DNA of 24,356 nucleotides from JAMCZZ01 sp964363695 (GCA_964363695.1 CAYIJI010000009.1:1-24356), one strand, 5' to 3'; counted from the first letter of the stretch, positions 13,356-20,233 are shown. A program made the numbers and translations. Notes: generated by a model not told the origin, from the letters alone.

Positions 13356-13479
13356 TGTCATTCCCGTCATTCGACTCTGAGGCCTGAGCCTCATCGCTCA
13401 GACTCGAAGAGCGAAGGCGGGAATCTACTGACAACTATCTTGGATCCCCGGGCCATGGTGTTGCCTGCCCGAGGATGAC
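13356..13479. repeat. GTCATTCCCG...GAGGATGAC palindromic element upstream of gap
   Basis: An element of about 123 bp with GTCAT/ATGAC ends. It holds an inner hairpin (TTCGACTCTGAG facing CTCAGACTCGAA), a GCGAAGGCGGGAATC block shared in reverse with the uvrC insertion at 16725-16739, and 54 bases identical (inverted) to 1-54. It lies between tpiA and gap. Confidence 0.85.
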
Positions 13480-13495
13480 ACAGGGATAAAAATTA

Positions 13496-14236
13496 TTACT
13501 TAAAACTTTTATTTTCTGCCCACGTCGCACAAATTTTAACAAACTCTGATGCCCGCAAACTCGCTCCTCCGACTAAAAGACCGTCTATTTCTGGCCTCGC
13601 AGCAAATCCTGCTGCATTTTTTGAGTTTACACTTCCACCATAAAGAATCGGAGAATCTCTCAAAACAAGTTGCCTTAATTGAGCAATTACCTTTACCGCA
13701 TATTCCGGATCAGCAGTTTCGCCGGTACCAATTGCCCAAACCGGCTCGTACGCCACAATAATTTCTTTGTAATATTTTTTCGGCACATGCGCCAGTGCTT
13801 CTTTAAGTTGGTTTACGACTTCAGTCGGGTATTGCTTAGATTTTTTCTTTTCCCCCACACAAATAATTGGTGCCAATCCAGCTCGCAATGACGCAATCAC
13901 TTTTTCGTTGACTTCTAAATTTGTTTCTCCAAAATGCTCTCTGCGTTCTGAATGACCGATAATCACATATTTAGCCAAATCATGAATCATTAAAGGAGAA
14001 GTTTCACCAGTATATGGGCCCTCTTTCTCGTAAAACATATTTTGCGCGCCAAGCTCAATCTTTCCCCCTTTACCGACTATGGATAATACTTCTGAAAGCC
14101 AGATCGTCGGAGGACAAAGCACAATTTCTATCCCGTTTATATTTGCAGCATAGTTTCTTATTGTTGTCGCCAAAACATGGGCATCAGCTGCCTGCGTGTA
14201 CATTTTCCAGTTACCAATCACAATAGGTCGTCGCAT
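13496..14236 (-). CDS. tpiA: Triosephosphate isomerase
   Basis: Interconverts dihydroxyacetone phosphate and glyceraldehyde 3-phosphate. Canonical residues: GNWKMY (catalytic Lys11), YVIIGHSERREHFGE (catalytic His), VAYEPVWAIGTG (catalytic Glu and the flexible loop 6), and the C-terminal phosphate-binding LYGGSVN and LLVGGASL. At 246 residues it is full length. The ATG at 14234-14236 follows AGAGAGGGAAT. It precedes gap on the same strand, with a palindromic element in the 181 bp gap, and follows yvcK, with a tandem repeat in that gap. It is probably transcribed with these genes. Confidence 0.96.
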   Translation of the reverse strand: MRRPIVIGNWKMYTQAADAHVLATTIRNYAANINGIEIVLCPPTIWLSEVLSIVGKGGKIELGAQNMFYEKEGPYTGETSPLMIHDLAKYVIIGHSERREHFGETNLEVNEKVIASLRAGLAPIICVGEKKKSKQYPTEVVNQLKEALAHVPKKYYKEIIVAYEPVWAIGTGETADPEYAVKVIAQLRQLVLRDSPILYGGSVNSKNAAGFAARPEIDGLLVGGASLRASEFVKICATWAENKSFK

Positions 14237-14271
14237 ATTCCCTCTCTTTCTAAGTAGACAGTATACAATTA

Positions 14272-14334
14272 GACAGATAACAGTTTCTTCTAATATATTT
14301 CTGTTATCTGTTATCTGTTATCTGTTATCTGTTA
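14272..14334. repeat. Five tandem TCTGTTA units with an inverted partner
   Basis: TCTGTTA is repeated five times without error at 14300-14334; CAGATAACAG at about 14273-14282 is the inverted form, so a 10 bp stem with an 18-base loop is possible. The yvcK stop codon and its last three residues (SNR) are encoded within the units. Simple-sequence copy number may vary between strains. Confidence 0.8.
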
Positions 14335-15356
14335 CTTCGTGTTTCTTTATATATATTGATTATAGCTTCTGCCAACTTAGCGGAATCATGATAAAGTGGA
14401 TTTTTTTTATCTATTAGATCGCCAGAAATTATCTTTACTCCATCAATCTCTTTCTCATCTGTTGTGATATTATTTACCTCGCCTAATTTAGACTCATCAT
14501 TGGAACTTTTTATTATTTTATTATTCACTAGACAATAATCAAATATTTCGCTATTAACATGATCTTTAATTACTTTAACGTGGTCTGCAACAGAGTAATT
14601 TCTAGTTTGCGTCCTCTCTGTTGAACAGTTCGCAATATAAATTTTAATAGCTTTTTTATTGTTTTCTATCTCTTTCAATATTCCATCAATTAAAAGATTG
14701 GGAATAACGCTTCCGTACAAACTTCCAGGGCCAACCAGTATTAAATCCGCTCCCTCGATCGCCGAAACCGCCCCAGCGTAGGCAGATGCATTTTTTTTAC
14801 TTAAAGAAATCTCTTTTATTTTCTTCAATATCTCATCCAAATGGCTTTCCCCCGTCATCTTGCTGCCGTCTTCATATTCAATATTTATATCAATATCATC
14901 GAGGGTTGCTGGCATAACTTTGCCGGCCGTTTTAAATAATTCTGTTGTTATTTCAAGTGCTTTTTCAAACGATCCGAAATACTCAGTAAGGCCTGTGATC
15001 CAAATATTCCCCAAGGTATGTCCAGAAAGTGAATTGTTGCCCTTTTTAAATCTATACTCAAGCAAATCCGACACCAGCTCCTCATCATAGGCTAAGGCCG
15101 AAATGCATTTCCGAATATCGCCCGGCGGTAAAATATCAAATTCTTTTCTTAGCTCTCCCGAAGAGGCTCCGTTATCAGCCACTGAGACGATCGCTGAAAT
15201 ATCGCTAGAATAGTTTTTCAAGCCTCTAAGTAGAGTAGACAGACCGGTACCGCCCCCAATAGCAGCGATTTTAATGCGCCCGCCAGCCAATTGACGCGGA
15301 TCACCCGGTTCGTATTTGAGATCATTCCACCATTTTTTTAAAAAAGATTTAACCAT
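14325..15356 (-). CDS. yvcK: YvcK/CofD-family gluconeogenesis factor
   Basis: YvcK-family protein, linked in Firmicutes and Actinobacteria to UDP-sugar binding, cell-wall precursor metabolism and growth on gluconeogenic carbon sources. The N-terminal nucleotide-binding signature IAAIGGGTGLSTLLRGLK (31-48), VSVADNGASSGELR and LPPGDIRKC are clear; SGHTLGNIWITGL and LILVGPGSLYGSVIPNLL are further family motifs. Length 343 is slightly longer than usual because of a 30-residue N-terminal lead. The extreme C-terminus comes from the tandem TCTGTTA repeat, so the native end may differ. It is upstream of tpiA and gap on the same strand, a context consistent with carbon-flux control. Catalytic activity of YvcK, as opposed to CofD, is not established. 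Confidence 0.9.
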   Translation of the reverse strand: MVKSFLKKWWNDLKYEPGDPRQLAGGRIKIAAIGGGTGLSTLLRGLKNYSSDISAIVSVADNGASSGELRKEFDILPPGDIRKCISALAYDEELVSDLLEYRFKKGNNSLSGHTLGNIWITGLTEYFGSFEKALEITTELFKTAGKVMPATLDDIDINIEYEDGSKMTGESHLDEILKKIKEISLSKKNASAYAGAVSAIEGADLILVGPGSLYGSVIPNLLIDGILKEIENNKKAIKIYIANCSTERTQTRNYSVADHVKVIKDHVNSEIFDYCLVNNKIIKSSNDESKLGEVNNITTDEKEIDGVKIISGDLIDKKNPLYHDSAKLAEAIINIYKETRSNR

Positions 15357-15373
15357 AATAATAATTCCGATAT

Positions 15374-15455
15374 GTCATTGCGAGCCATCAAATGAAATGA
15401 GAGACGCGGCAATCCTATAAATAGATTGCTTCGTCGCTTCACTCCTCGCAATGAC
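15374..15455. repeat. GTCATTGCGAG...CTCGCAATGAC palindromic element
   Basis: An 82 bp element with the inverted ends GTCATTGCGAG and CTCGCAATGAC and the inner words GCGGCAATC and GATTGC. The same class of word (TTGCGAG...CTCGCAA) is widespread as intergenic repeats in many bacteria. It lies between uvrC and yvcK. Confidence 0.85.
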
Positions 15456-15589
15456 GAACAATGAGAATAATTATGCAAGATATTAAGTACTTCCATTATA
15501 ATACGCTAATCACCTTTTCGCAATTATTATTGGGCACTATTTTATAAATAAGATCTCATAATAAAATAACCTAGAAGATTACGCCCGAC

Positions 15590-15616
15590 CAATGTACACC
15601 TCGTAGGTGTACATTG
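15590..15616. repeat. Perfect 12 bp hairpin downstream of uvrC
   Basis: CAATGTACACCT and AGGTGTACATTG form a perfect stem around a 3-base loop, 15 bases after the uvrC stop. There is no T-run on either side, so it is more likely an mRNA 3'-end structure, a protein site or another dispersed palindrome than an intrinsic terminator. Confidence 0.7.
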
Positions 15617-15631
15617 AAGGTTAATCCAGAA

Positions 15632-17107
15632 TCACTTAAACAACTCTTTTTTATGCAAAGATCTGTAGTAGCTAATTGCAAAGCGATGGGCTTCATCGCG
15701 AGCTTGAATCAAAACCTTTTGCAGAGAAATATTTTTACTAACATATTTGGCAATCGCTTCATCGGAAAAATGAAATTCATTTTTATCTCTCTTCTTGCCC
15801 TTCGAGATTGAAACTGTCGGTATGTTTAAATTATTATTTTTTAATATTTCCGTGGCTATTCTTAGCTGGTTTTCTCCACCATCAATCACGATTAAATTTG
15901 GAAACGGCCAATTATTTTTAAAACGACGATCCAACATTTCATTTAAACGAGATAAATCACTTGCACCTCCGTTAGTCATCCCAGACTTGATTTGGGATCC
16001 AGTTTCCCGATTTCTGGATTCCAGCTCTCGAGCCACAGGCTGGAATGACAATTGAGTATTATTCCACGATGATTTTTCATTCTGATTCTTAATTCTAAAT
16101 CTTCGATATTCATCTTTATCAGACTTGCCATTGCTAAACACGACCATGGAACCCACAGCATACGACTCTCCAATGTTTGAAATGTCATAGCACTCGATTC
16201 TGGGAAAAAGAATATTTTCGCCATTAAAAGCATCATCTCGAAGTCCAACCGCAACATCCTTTAGATGTTCCAAAGCAAAAAGCCTATTTTTAACCAAGCC
16301 AGCTTCTTCATAACGCTTTTTTGCGCTCAAAGCCTTCATCTCAGAATTTAATTTATTTATTATAGTTTGTTTTTTGCCCCTCAAAAAAGCTTTCAAATAA
16401 TCGATATTCTTCTTATATTCAACTTCATTTACCCAATCAACGCATGGCCCGGTACAAACTCGGATATCACCATAAATGCACGGTCGGCCTTTTCTGCGAT
16501 ATGTATTGTACTTAGCTTTAGAACAATCGCGAAAAAGAAATACTTTTCTCAAGTAATAAAGCGATTTCTTTAAAAGAAGCCCCGAAGGATAAGGACCAAA
16601 ATATTCGGCTGATTTATCAGAAAAATAAACATCCTTAAATCGAACCAGTTCAACGCAAGGAAACAATAGCATGTCATTCCGGACTGTAGCTTTAGATCCG
16701 GAATCTATATCAATAGTTTTCTGGATTCCCGCCTTCGCGGGAATGACAATGGGTGCGGGGACAACAAGAGGCGCAGGAATGACACCTTGGGGTTTCGTGA
16801 TTTTAATGACTAAGAATGACTTGTCATCCCTAAGTCGAACATTATATTTCGGCTTTAATTTATTTATTAAATCAGCTTCCAGAAGAATCGCTTCTATTTC
16901 ACTTTCCGTTTCGATCCATTTAATGTCTTTTGACAATTCGATCATCAAATCGATCGCTGGACCTCGGCCAACCTCTTTGGCAAAGTAGGATTTTACTCTA
17001 TTTCGCAAACTTTTAGCTTTACCAATATACAAAATCTTCCCAGCTTCATTAATAAACTGGTAAACCCCAGATGTTATAGGCAATGTTTTGAAATCATAAC
17101 TTTTCAT
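15632..17107 (-). CDS. uvrC: UvrABC excinuclease subunit C with repeat-derived insertions
   Basis: Makes the dual incisions in nucleotide excision repair. The N-terminal GIY-YIG nuclease (SGVYQFIN...ILYIGKAKSLRNRV, 13-38) and its Glu-containing helix lead into KPKYNVRLRDDKSF; the Cys-rich CSKAKY...GRPCIYGDIRVCTGPC and the UVR-like EAGLVKNRLFALE follow; the RNase H-like endonuclease domain has IECYDISNIGES and LIVIDGGENQL with DEAHRFAISYYR. Oddities: residues about 107-148 (PAKAGIQ-containing) and about 345-383 are insertions encoded by palindromic repeats, both in frame, and the protein stops at residue 491 right after the RNase H domain, without the usual C-terminal tandem helix-hairpin-helix. 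Whether it still incises both sides is uncertain. The ATG lacks a strong ribosome site. Confidence 0.92.
   Translation of the reverse strand: MKSYDFKTLPITSGVYQFINEAGKILYIGKAKSLRNRVKSYFAKEVGRGPAIDLMIELSKDIKWIETESEIEAILLEADLINKLKPKYNVRLRDDKSFLVIKITKPQGVIPAPLVVPAPIVIPAKAGIQKTIDIDSGSKATVRNDMLLFPCVELVRFKDVYFSDKSAEYFGPYPSGLLLKKSLYYLRKVFLFRDCSKAKYNTYRRKGRPCIYGDIRVCTGPCVDWVNEVEYKKNIDYLKAFLRGKKQTIINKLNSEMKALSAKKRYEEAGLVKNRLFALEHLKDVAVGLRDDAFNGENILFPRIECYDISNIGESYAVGSMVVFSNGKSDKDEYRRFRIKNQNEKSSWNNTQLSFQPVARELESRNRETGSQIKSGMTNGGASDLSRLNEMLDRRFKNNWPFPNLIVIDGGENQLRIATEILKNNNLNIPTVSISKGKKRDKNEFHFSDEAIAKYVSKNISLQKVLIQARDEAHRFAISYYRSLHKKELFK
15975..16049. repeat. 75 bp palindromic element inside uvrC (second insertion)
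   Basis: The inverted ends GTCATCCCAG and CTGGAATGAC, with GGGATCCAG and CTGGATTCCAG blocks inside. It is 75 bases long, a multiple of three, and encodes the ...QPVARELESRNRETGSQIKSG... part of UvrC (about residues 353-377) without breaking the frame. Confidence 0.8.
16673..16783. repeat. Palindromic element inside uvrC (first insertion)
   Basis: The core 16673-16747 runs from GTCATTCCGG to GCGGGAATGAC, again exactly 75 bases. A further degenerate unit ending GGAATGAC extends to 16783. On the coding strand it gives PAPLVVPAPIVIPAKAGIQ and what follows; VIPAKAGIQ is a commonly seen translation of this repeat class. Confidence 0.85.
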
Positions 17108-17173
17108 AAATTTGCTATATTCTACTCGCTTTGTTATATTAAAATCAATTATGCTAAAGAAGTCAAAAATTAA

Positions 17174-17182
17174 TGCTATTAT
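17174..17182 (+). promoter_or_regulatory. Candidate extended -10 promoter
   Basis: TGCTATTAT is a TGn plus TATTAT extended -10 box; no convincing -35 box sits 16-18 bases upstream. It would start transcription near 17188, ahead of a structured segment and the HEAT-like gene. Confidence 0.35.
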
Positions 17183-17275
17183 CGTCCCGCCGATGAAAAC
17201 TGGCTGGCCTGATTTTTAGTATTTTTAGCTAATACTTTGCTCTTTCTTAAATCTGGCCAAAAGCCAGTTTTTTTG
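17183..17275 (+). ncRNA. Candidate structured leader or small RNA
   Basis: After the extended -10 box come ACTGGCT-GGCC (17199-17209), an AGTATT/AATACT hairpin (17218-17223, 17231-17236), then GGCC-AAA-AGCCAGT (17255-17268). The first and last parts can pair (7+4 bp), while the last part alone can form the CTGGC/GCCAG hairpin followed by seven T. This could be a roughly 85-base small RNA or an attenuator leader of the HEAT-like gene. No known riboswitch class is recognised. Confidence 0.35.
17253..17275 (+). terminator. Intrinsic terminator (short stem, T7 run)
   Basis: CTGGC (17253-17257), loop CAAAA, GCCAG (17263-17267), then TTTTTTT (17268-17274) and more T after one G. It lies 63 bases before the HEAT-like gene on the same strand, so it either ends a small RNA or attenuates that gene. 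Confidence 0.6.
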
Positions 17276-17337
17276 TTTTTCTGGCAGTTTTTGGATTCAT
17301 TCAAGAATTGCCATAGCGGACAAAGGAGGTCAGAGAG

Positions 17338-17604
17338 ATGTACATCAATGCACTCGATCAGCTGAAAAGTTCCGATCTTGAGATTCAGCGATCAGCAATA
17401 ATCAAGCTAGGAGAATACGGCAGCGAAATGGTTATTTCAGCTTTAGTCGCATTGATCAAGTGCCATCACACAGACCAGCACTCCCGCATCCTAGCCATCA
17501 AGGCGGCTGAGAAGCTAACAGGGCGAGAAATCGGTAACATACCCGAAGCCAAATGCAAATTCGTCGATCGCTACATCGCACGTCGAGCACTAGAAGAGAA
17601 CTAG
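17338..17604 (+). CDS. Small HEAT-repeat-like protein
   Basis: An 88-residue helical protein. Residues 2-33 (LDQLKSSDLEIQRSAIIKLGEYGSEMVISAL) resemble a HEAT unit, and 35-65 (ALIKCHHTDQHSRILAIKAAEKLTG) could be a second. There is no enzymatic motif, signal or membrane segment. The ATG has an excellent AAAGGAGG site. It is a stand-alone plus-strand gene with a leader/terminator upstream and its own strong terminator downstream, and it is richer in G+C than its neighbours. HEAT-like proteins usually mediate protein contacts; the partner is unknown. Confidence 0.75.
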   Translation: MYINALDQLKSSDLEIQRSAIIKLGEYGSEMVISALVALIKCHHTDQHSRILAIKAAEKLTGREIGNIPEAKCKFVDRYIARRALEEN

Positions 17605-17624
17605 GGGGAGCTAATCTGGATCAG

Positions 17625-17662
17625 CCGGATGCACACACGTGTTGCATCCGGATTCTTTTTAT
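17625..17662 (+). terminator. Intrinsic terminator after the HEAT-like gene
   Basis: CCGGATGCA (17625-17633) pairs with TGCATCCGG (17643-17651) over a 9-base loop, followed by ATTCTTTTTATT. It is 20 bases beyond the HEAT-like stop and acts on the plus strand; the other strand has no T-run for proS. Confidence 0.85.
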
Positions 17663-17672
17663 TAGAGAATAA

Positions 17673-18929
17673 TTAAATATTTATAGAATCTATTTTTTCG
17701 ATTTCAGATTCACCGGTTTTTAAATCAGTCACTTCAGCGCCGCCAGCTTTGAGTGATTTTTCAGATACAATAATTCTTTTCGGACAACCGATCAGGTCTG
17801 CTTCGGCAAATTTTTCTCCAGCTGAAATATCTCTGTCATCGTACAGAACTTCAACACCATCTTGTATTAACTCTTCATACAGTTTACCGGCTTCTTCTCC
17901 GACGCTTCGGCCGGAGTTCTCGATGATCACATTTTTATTCAACGATAACAGATGAACTTTATATGGAGCAACTTCGTCGGGCCAAATCATTTTATTTTTT
18001 GTTGAATCGTAATAAATTTCCACAATAGTAGCCAAACTTCTAGTTATGCCAATGCCATAACAGCCCATTATTAAATCGTTTTCCTTGCCGTCTTTATCCA
18101 GAAAAGTTGCTTTCATTGGGCTGGAAAACTTATTCTTAAGAGGAAAGATATTGCCGACTTCTATGCCGCGATCGCTCTTAATTTTCCCGTCACACTTCGG
18201 ACACTTGTCGCCATCTTTAACTTCGGCAATCTCTTTGTTCTGAGCAAAATCGCATTTATCGCAATAATAAATCGTATCTTCTCCAACAGGAGTTATCACT
18301 TGAAATTCGTGAGAAAATTTAGAAAAAATACCGCCGGATGCCTCAACAAGTTTAGCATCCAAGCCAAACCGTTTGAAAACATTAAAATATGCAGGTATTA
18401 CTTTTTTGTAGAATTCCTCATGCTGTTCCTGGCTTTCCGAAAAACTATACATGTCCTTCATAATAAATTCACGGCCGCGCAACAAACCAGATTTTACTCT
18501 CGCTTCATTTCTGAATTTAGTTTGAATTTGATAAAGCGCAATCGGCAGCTCTTTATATGAGCCAATATTTTTACGAATAATATCTGTCACTTCTTCTTCG
18601 TGTGTCGGTGCTAAATTTAGATCTTTCCCCCGACTATCTTTTAACTTATAGAAAATATCGATTGTTGACTCCCAGCGTCCGGTTTCCTCCCAGAGTTCCT
18701 TTGGCTGCAACACATTCATCAATATTTCTTGGCTACCGACAGAATTCATTTCTTCTCTAATGATATTCTCAATTTTGCGATAAACAAGATGACCGAGCGG
18801 AAGCAAAGCATATACCCCTGCCATATGTTTATGAACAAAGCCAGCCCTAACAAGATAGGATGCATTTATTGAATCGGCATCAGCCGGAACTTCTTTTCGT
18901 GTTTTAAAGAAAAGTTGTGATTGTTTCAT
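17673..18929 (-). CDS. proS: Prolyl-tRNA synthetase, short form without the INS editing domain
   Basis: Charges tRNA-Pro with proline. Class II core motifs are present: motif 1 region GLLRGREFIMKDMYSFS and preceding TKFRNEARVKSG, LNLAPTHEEEVTD, and motif 3 GCYGIGITRSLATIVE, then the anticodon-binding domain VEVLYDDRDISAGEKFAEADLIGCPKRIIVS. At 418 residues it lacks the roughly 150-200-residue INS editing domain found between motifs 2 and 3 in E. coli-type ProRS; instead there is a short CDKC...CPKC putative zinc knuckle at about residues 224-245. The ATG follows TTGGAGAA. It is the last gene of the rpsB-tsf-pyrH-frr-rseP-proS run. Mischarging with Ala might be cleared by a separate editing protein encoded elsewhere. 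Confidence 0.95.
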   Translation of the reverse strand: MKQSQLFFKTRKEVPADADSINASYLVRAGFVHKHMAGVYALLPLGHLVYRKIENIIREEMNSVGSQEILMNVLQPKELWEETGRWESTIDIFYKLKDSRGKDLNLAPTHEEEVTDIIRKNIGSYKELPIALYQIQTKFRNEARVKSGLLRGREFIMKDMYSFSESQEQHEEFYKKVIPAYFNVFKRFGLDAKLVEASGGIFSKFSHEFQVITPVGEDTIYYCDKCDFAQNKEIAEVKDGDKCPKCDGKIKSDRGIEVGNIFPLKNKFSSPMKATFLDKDGKENDLIMGCYGIGITRSLATIVEIYYDSTKNKMIWPDEVAPYKVHLLSLNKNVIIENSGRSVGEEAGKLYEELIQDGVEVLYDDRDISAGEKFAEADLIGCPKRIIVSEKSLKAGGAEVTDLKTGESEIEKIDSINI

Positions 18930-18943
18930 ATGTTCTCCAAAGT

Positions 18944-19020
18944 ATTTCCAACACAGATCGTTTACGCAGATATATCGCTGATCTGCGCAAAATCAGCGTG
19001 ATTAATCAGCGTTGGAATTT
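18944..19020. repeat. CCAACACAGATC...GTTGGA palindromic element with ATTT flanks
   Basis: The element 18948-19016 has inverted ends TCCAAC/GTTGGA, internal ACGCAGAT and ATCTGCGC and ATCAGCGT words, and ATTT immediately outside each end (18944-18947 and 19017-19020). Related to 8292-8373. It lies between rseP and proS. Confidence 0.7.
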
Positions 19021-19029
19021 CCTTTTAAT

Positions 19030-20112
19030 CTATTTATGAAATAAATTCGCCACATCTCTGTATGTAATAGCTACAATCAGAAGAATCAAAAGGGCGTAGC
19101 CAACCATATGAATAATATTTTCTACTTTTTCTTTGATTACCCTTTTCCTGAAAAGTTTTTCGAGAACGATAAAAACAAGCCTTCCGCCGTCCAGGGCAGG
19201 GAAAGGCAAAATATTAATCACCGCCAAGTTGATCGAAAGAAGCGCGACAAACTGAAGAAGCACCATCACTCCGGCTTTGATAGCGAGCCCTGTATAAACA
19301 TATATTGCCACCGGACCGCCGACACCTTCTTCTACTTTGCCGGTTGAAAATAATTTCCTCACAAGATCCCCGAAAAAGGAAAAGGTTAGTTTGACGATTT
19401 CATAAGTCTCATGCAAAGCAACATAAGGAGCTTTGTACCACGGAACCTTGATGATTGATTTCTCCACAATCACGACCCCCAGAGGCGCGTCGTTTGACAG
19501 TTCTAGAACCTCCTTTTGATCAACCTTATTATCTCTTTTGTATTTGATTGTGACTTTTTCGCCTTTATGCTGCGCCGAAAAATTCTGAAGATCTTTAATC
19601 GAATTAAAATCGGCTGAATTATTGCCTACCGAAGCGCCCAATACAATGTCTCCTCCAGCCAATCCTGCCTTTTCTGCCGGAGAGTCCTTTTCAAAACCAG
19701 CAATAATAATTTCGCTTGAAAGTTTCTTCCCTGGAATCGAATCGGGCGAAGAAACAACAGGAGACATTCCTACAGCAAAACCGATTGTTAAAATTACCCA
19801 AGCCAAAATTACGTTCATCAAAACACCGGCAATGGCAATTACAAAACGCTTGCCGGGCGTCTGGTTTTCGAAAGCCCGTTTGTCCGAAGAGTGCTCAAGT
19901 TCACCAAGCATTTTAACATATCCGCCAAGCGGAATAAGATTGATCGAATATTCAGTTTCACCTCTTTTTATTGAAAATAATCTTGGAGGAAAACCGATCG
20001 CGAATTCCTCTACTTTAACACCTATTTTTTTAGCCATAATAAAATGGCCAAATTCATGAACCAGAATTAGAACGCCGATAACTAAGAGGAAGATTATTAT
20101 TGTTAGAATCAT
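19030..20112 (-). CDS. rseP: RseP-type site-2 membrane metalloprotease
   Basis: Intramembrane zinc protease of the M50 family. The active site VHEFGH (His19, Glu20, His23) lies in the first membrane helix, and the conserved third zinc ligand motif is NILPFPALDGGRL. A PDZ domain occupies about residues 120-205 (AGFEKDSPAEKAGLAGGDIVLG). Four membrane segments are visible: 1-22, about 92-118 (VIAIAGVLMNVILAWVILTIGFAVG), about 280-305 and the C-terminal 335-350. Length (360) is normal for one-PDZ members; E. coli RseP has two PDZ domains. It follows frr directly, whereas uppS, cdsA and dxr often lie between them. It may process anti-sigma factors or signal-peptide remnants; the substrate is unknown. 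Confidence 0.93.
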   Translation of the reverse strand: MILTIIIFLLVIGVLILVHEFGHFIMAKKIGVKVEEFAIGFPPRLFSIKRGETEYSINLIPLGGYVKMLGELEHSSDKRAFENQTPGKRFVIAIAGVLMNVILAWVILTIGFAVGMSPVVSSPDSIPGKKLSSEIIIAGFEKDSPAEKAGLAGGDIVLGASVGNNSADFNSIKDLQNFSAQHKGEKVTIKYKRDNKVDQKEVLELSNDAPLGVVIVEKSIIKVPWYKAPYVALHETYEIVKLTFSFFGDLVRKLFSTGKVEEGVGGPVAIYVYTGLAIKAGVMVLLQFVALLSINLAVINILPFPALDGGRLVFIVLEKLFRKRVIKEKVENIIHMVGYALLILLIVAITYRDVANLFHK

Positions 20113-20233
20113 TGTTTATTATTTCCCATTTACCATTTTTCGTTGATCATTCATTTTATTATTTAACATTTCGCCATTTAAATGATAAATGAACAAATGT
20201 TTAAATAAATGAGAATTGAAAAATGAAAAATGC
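20113..20233. repeat. AT-rich inverted repeats between frr and rseP
   Basis: This gap is made of CATTT/AAATG words; TTATTTAACATTT pairs with AAATGTTTAAATAA near the middle. It resembles the repeat between rpsB and tsf (AAATGATAAAT, GAAAAATG words). No gene or terminator is seen. Confidence 0.6.

Noticed and set aside
13315..13434. A 40-residue N-terminal extension of GAPDH
   Set aside because: It is encoded by the dispersed palindromic repeat, and a near-perfect ribosome site precedes the ATG at 13314, which begins the conserved NGFGRIGR domain.
14860..15090. Plus-strand frames opposite yvcK, uvrC, rseP, gap and other minus-strand genes
   Set aside because: They are antisense shadows of genes with clear motifs, lack ribosome sites and show no recognisable protein features.
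15590..15616. Intrinsic terminator for uvrC
   Set aside because: The stem is perfect but there is no T-run after it on either strand, so I list it only as a hairpin.
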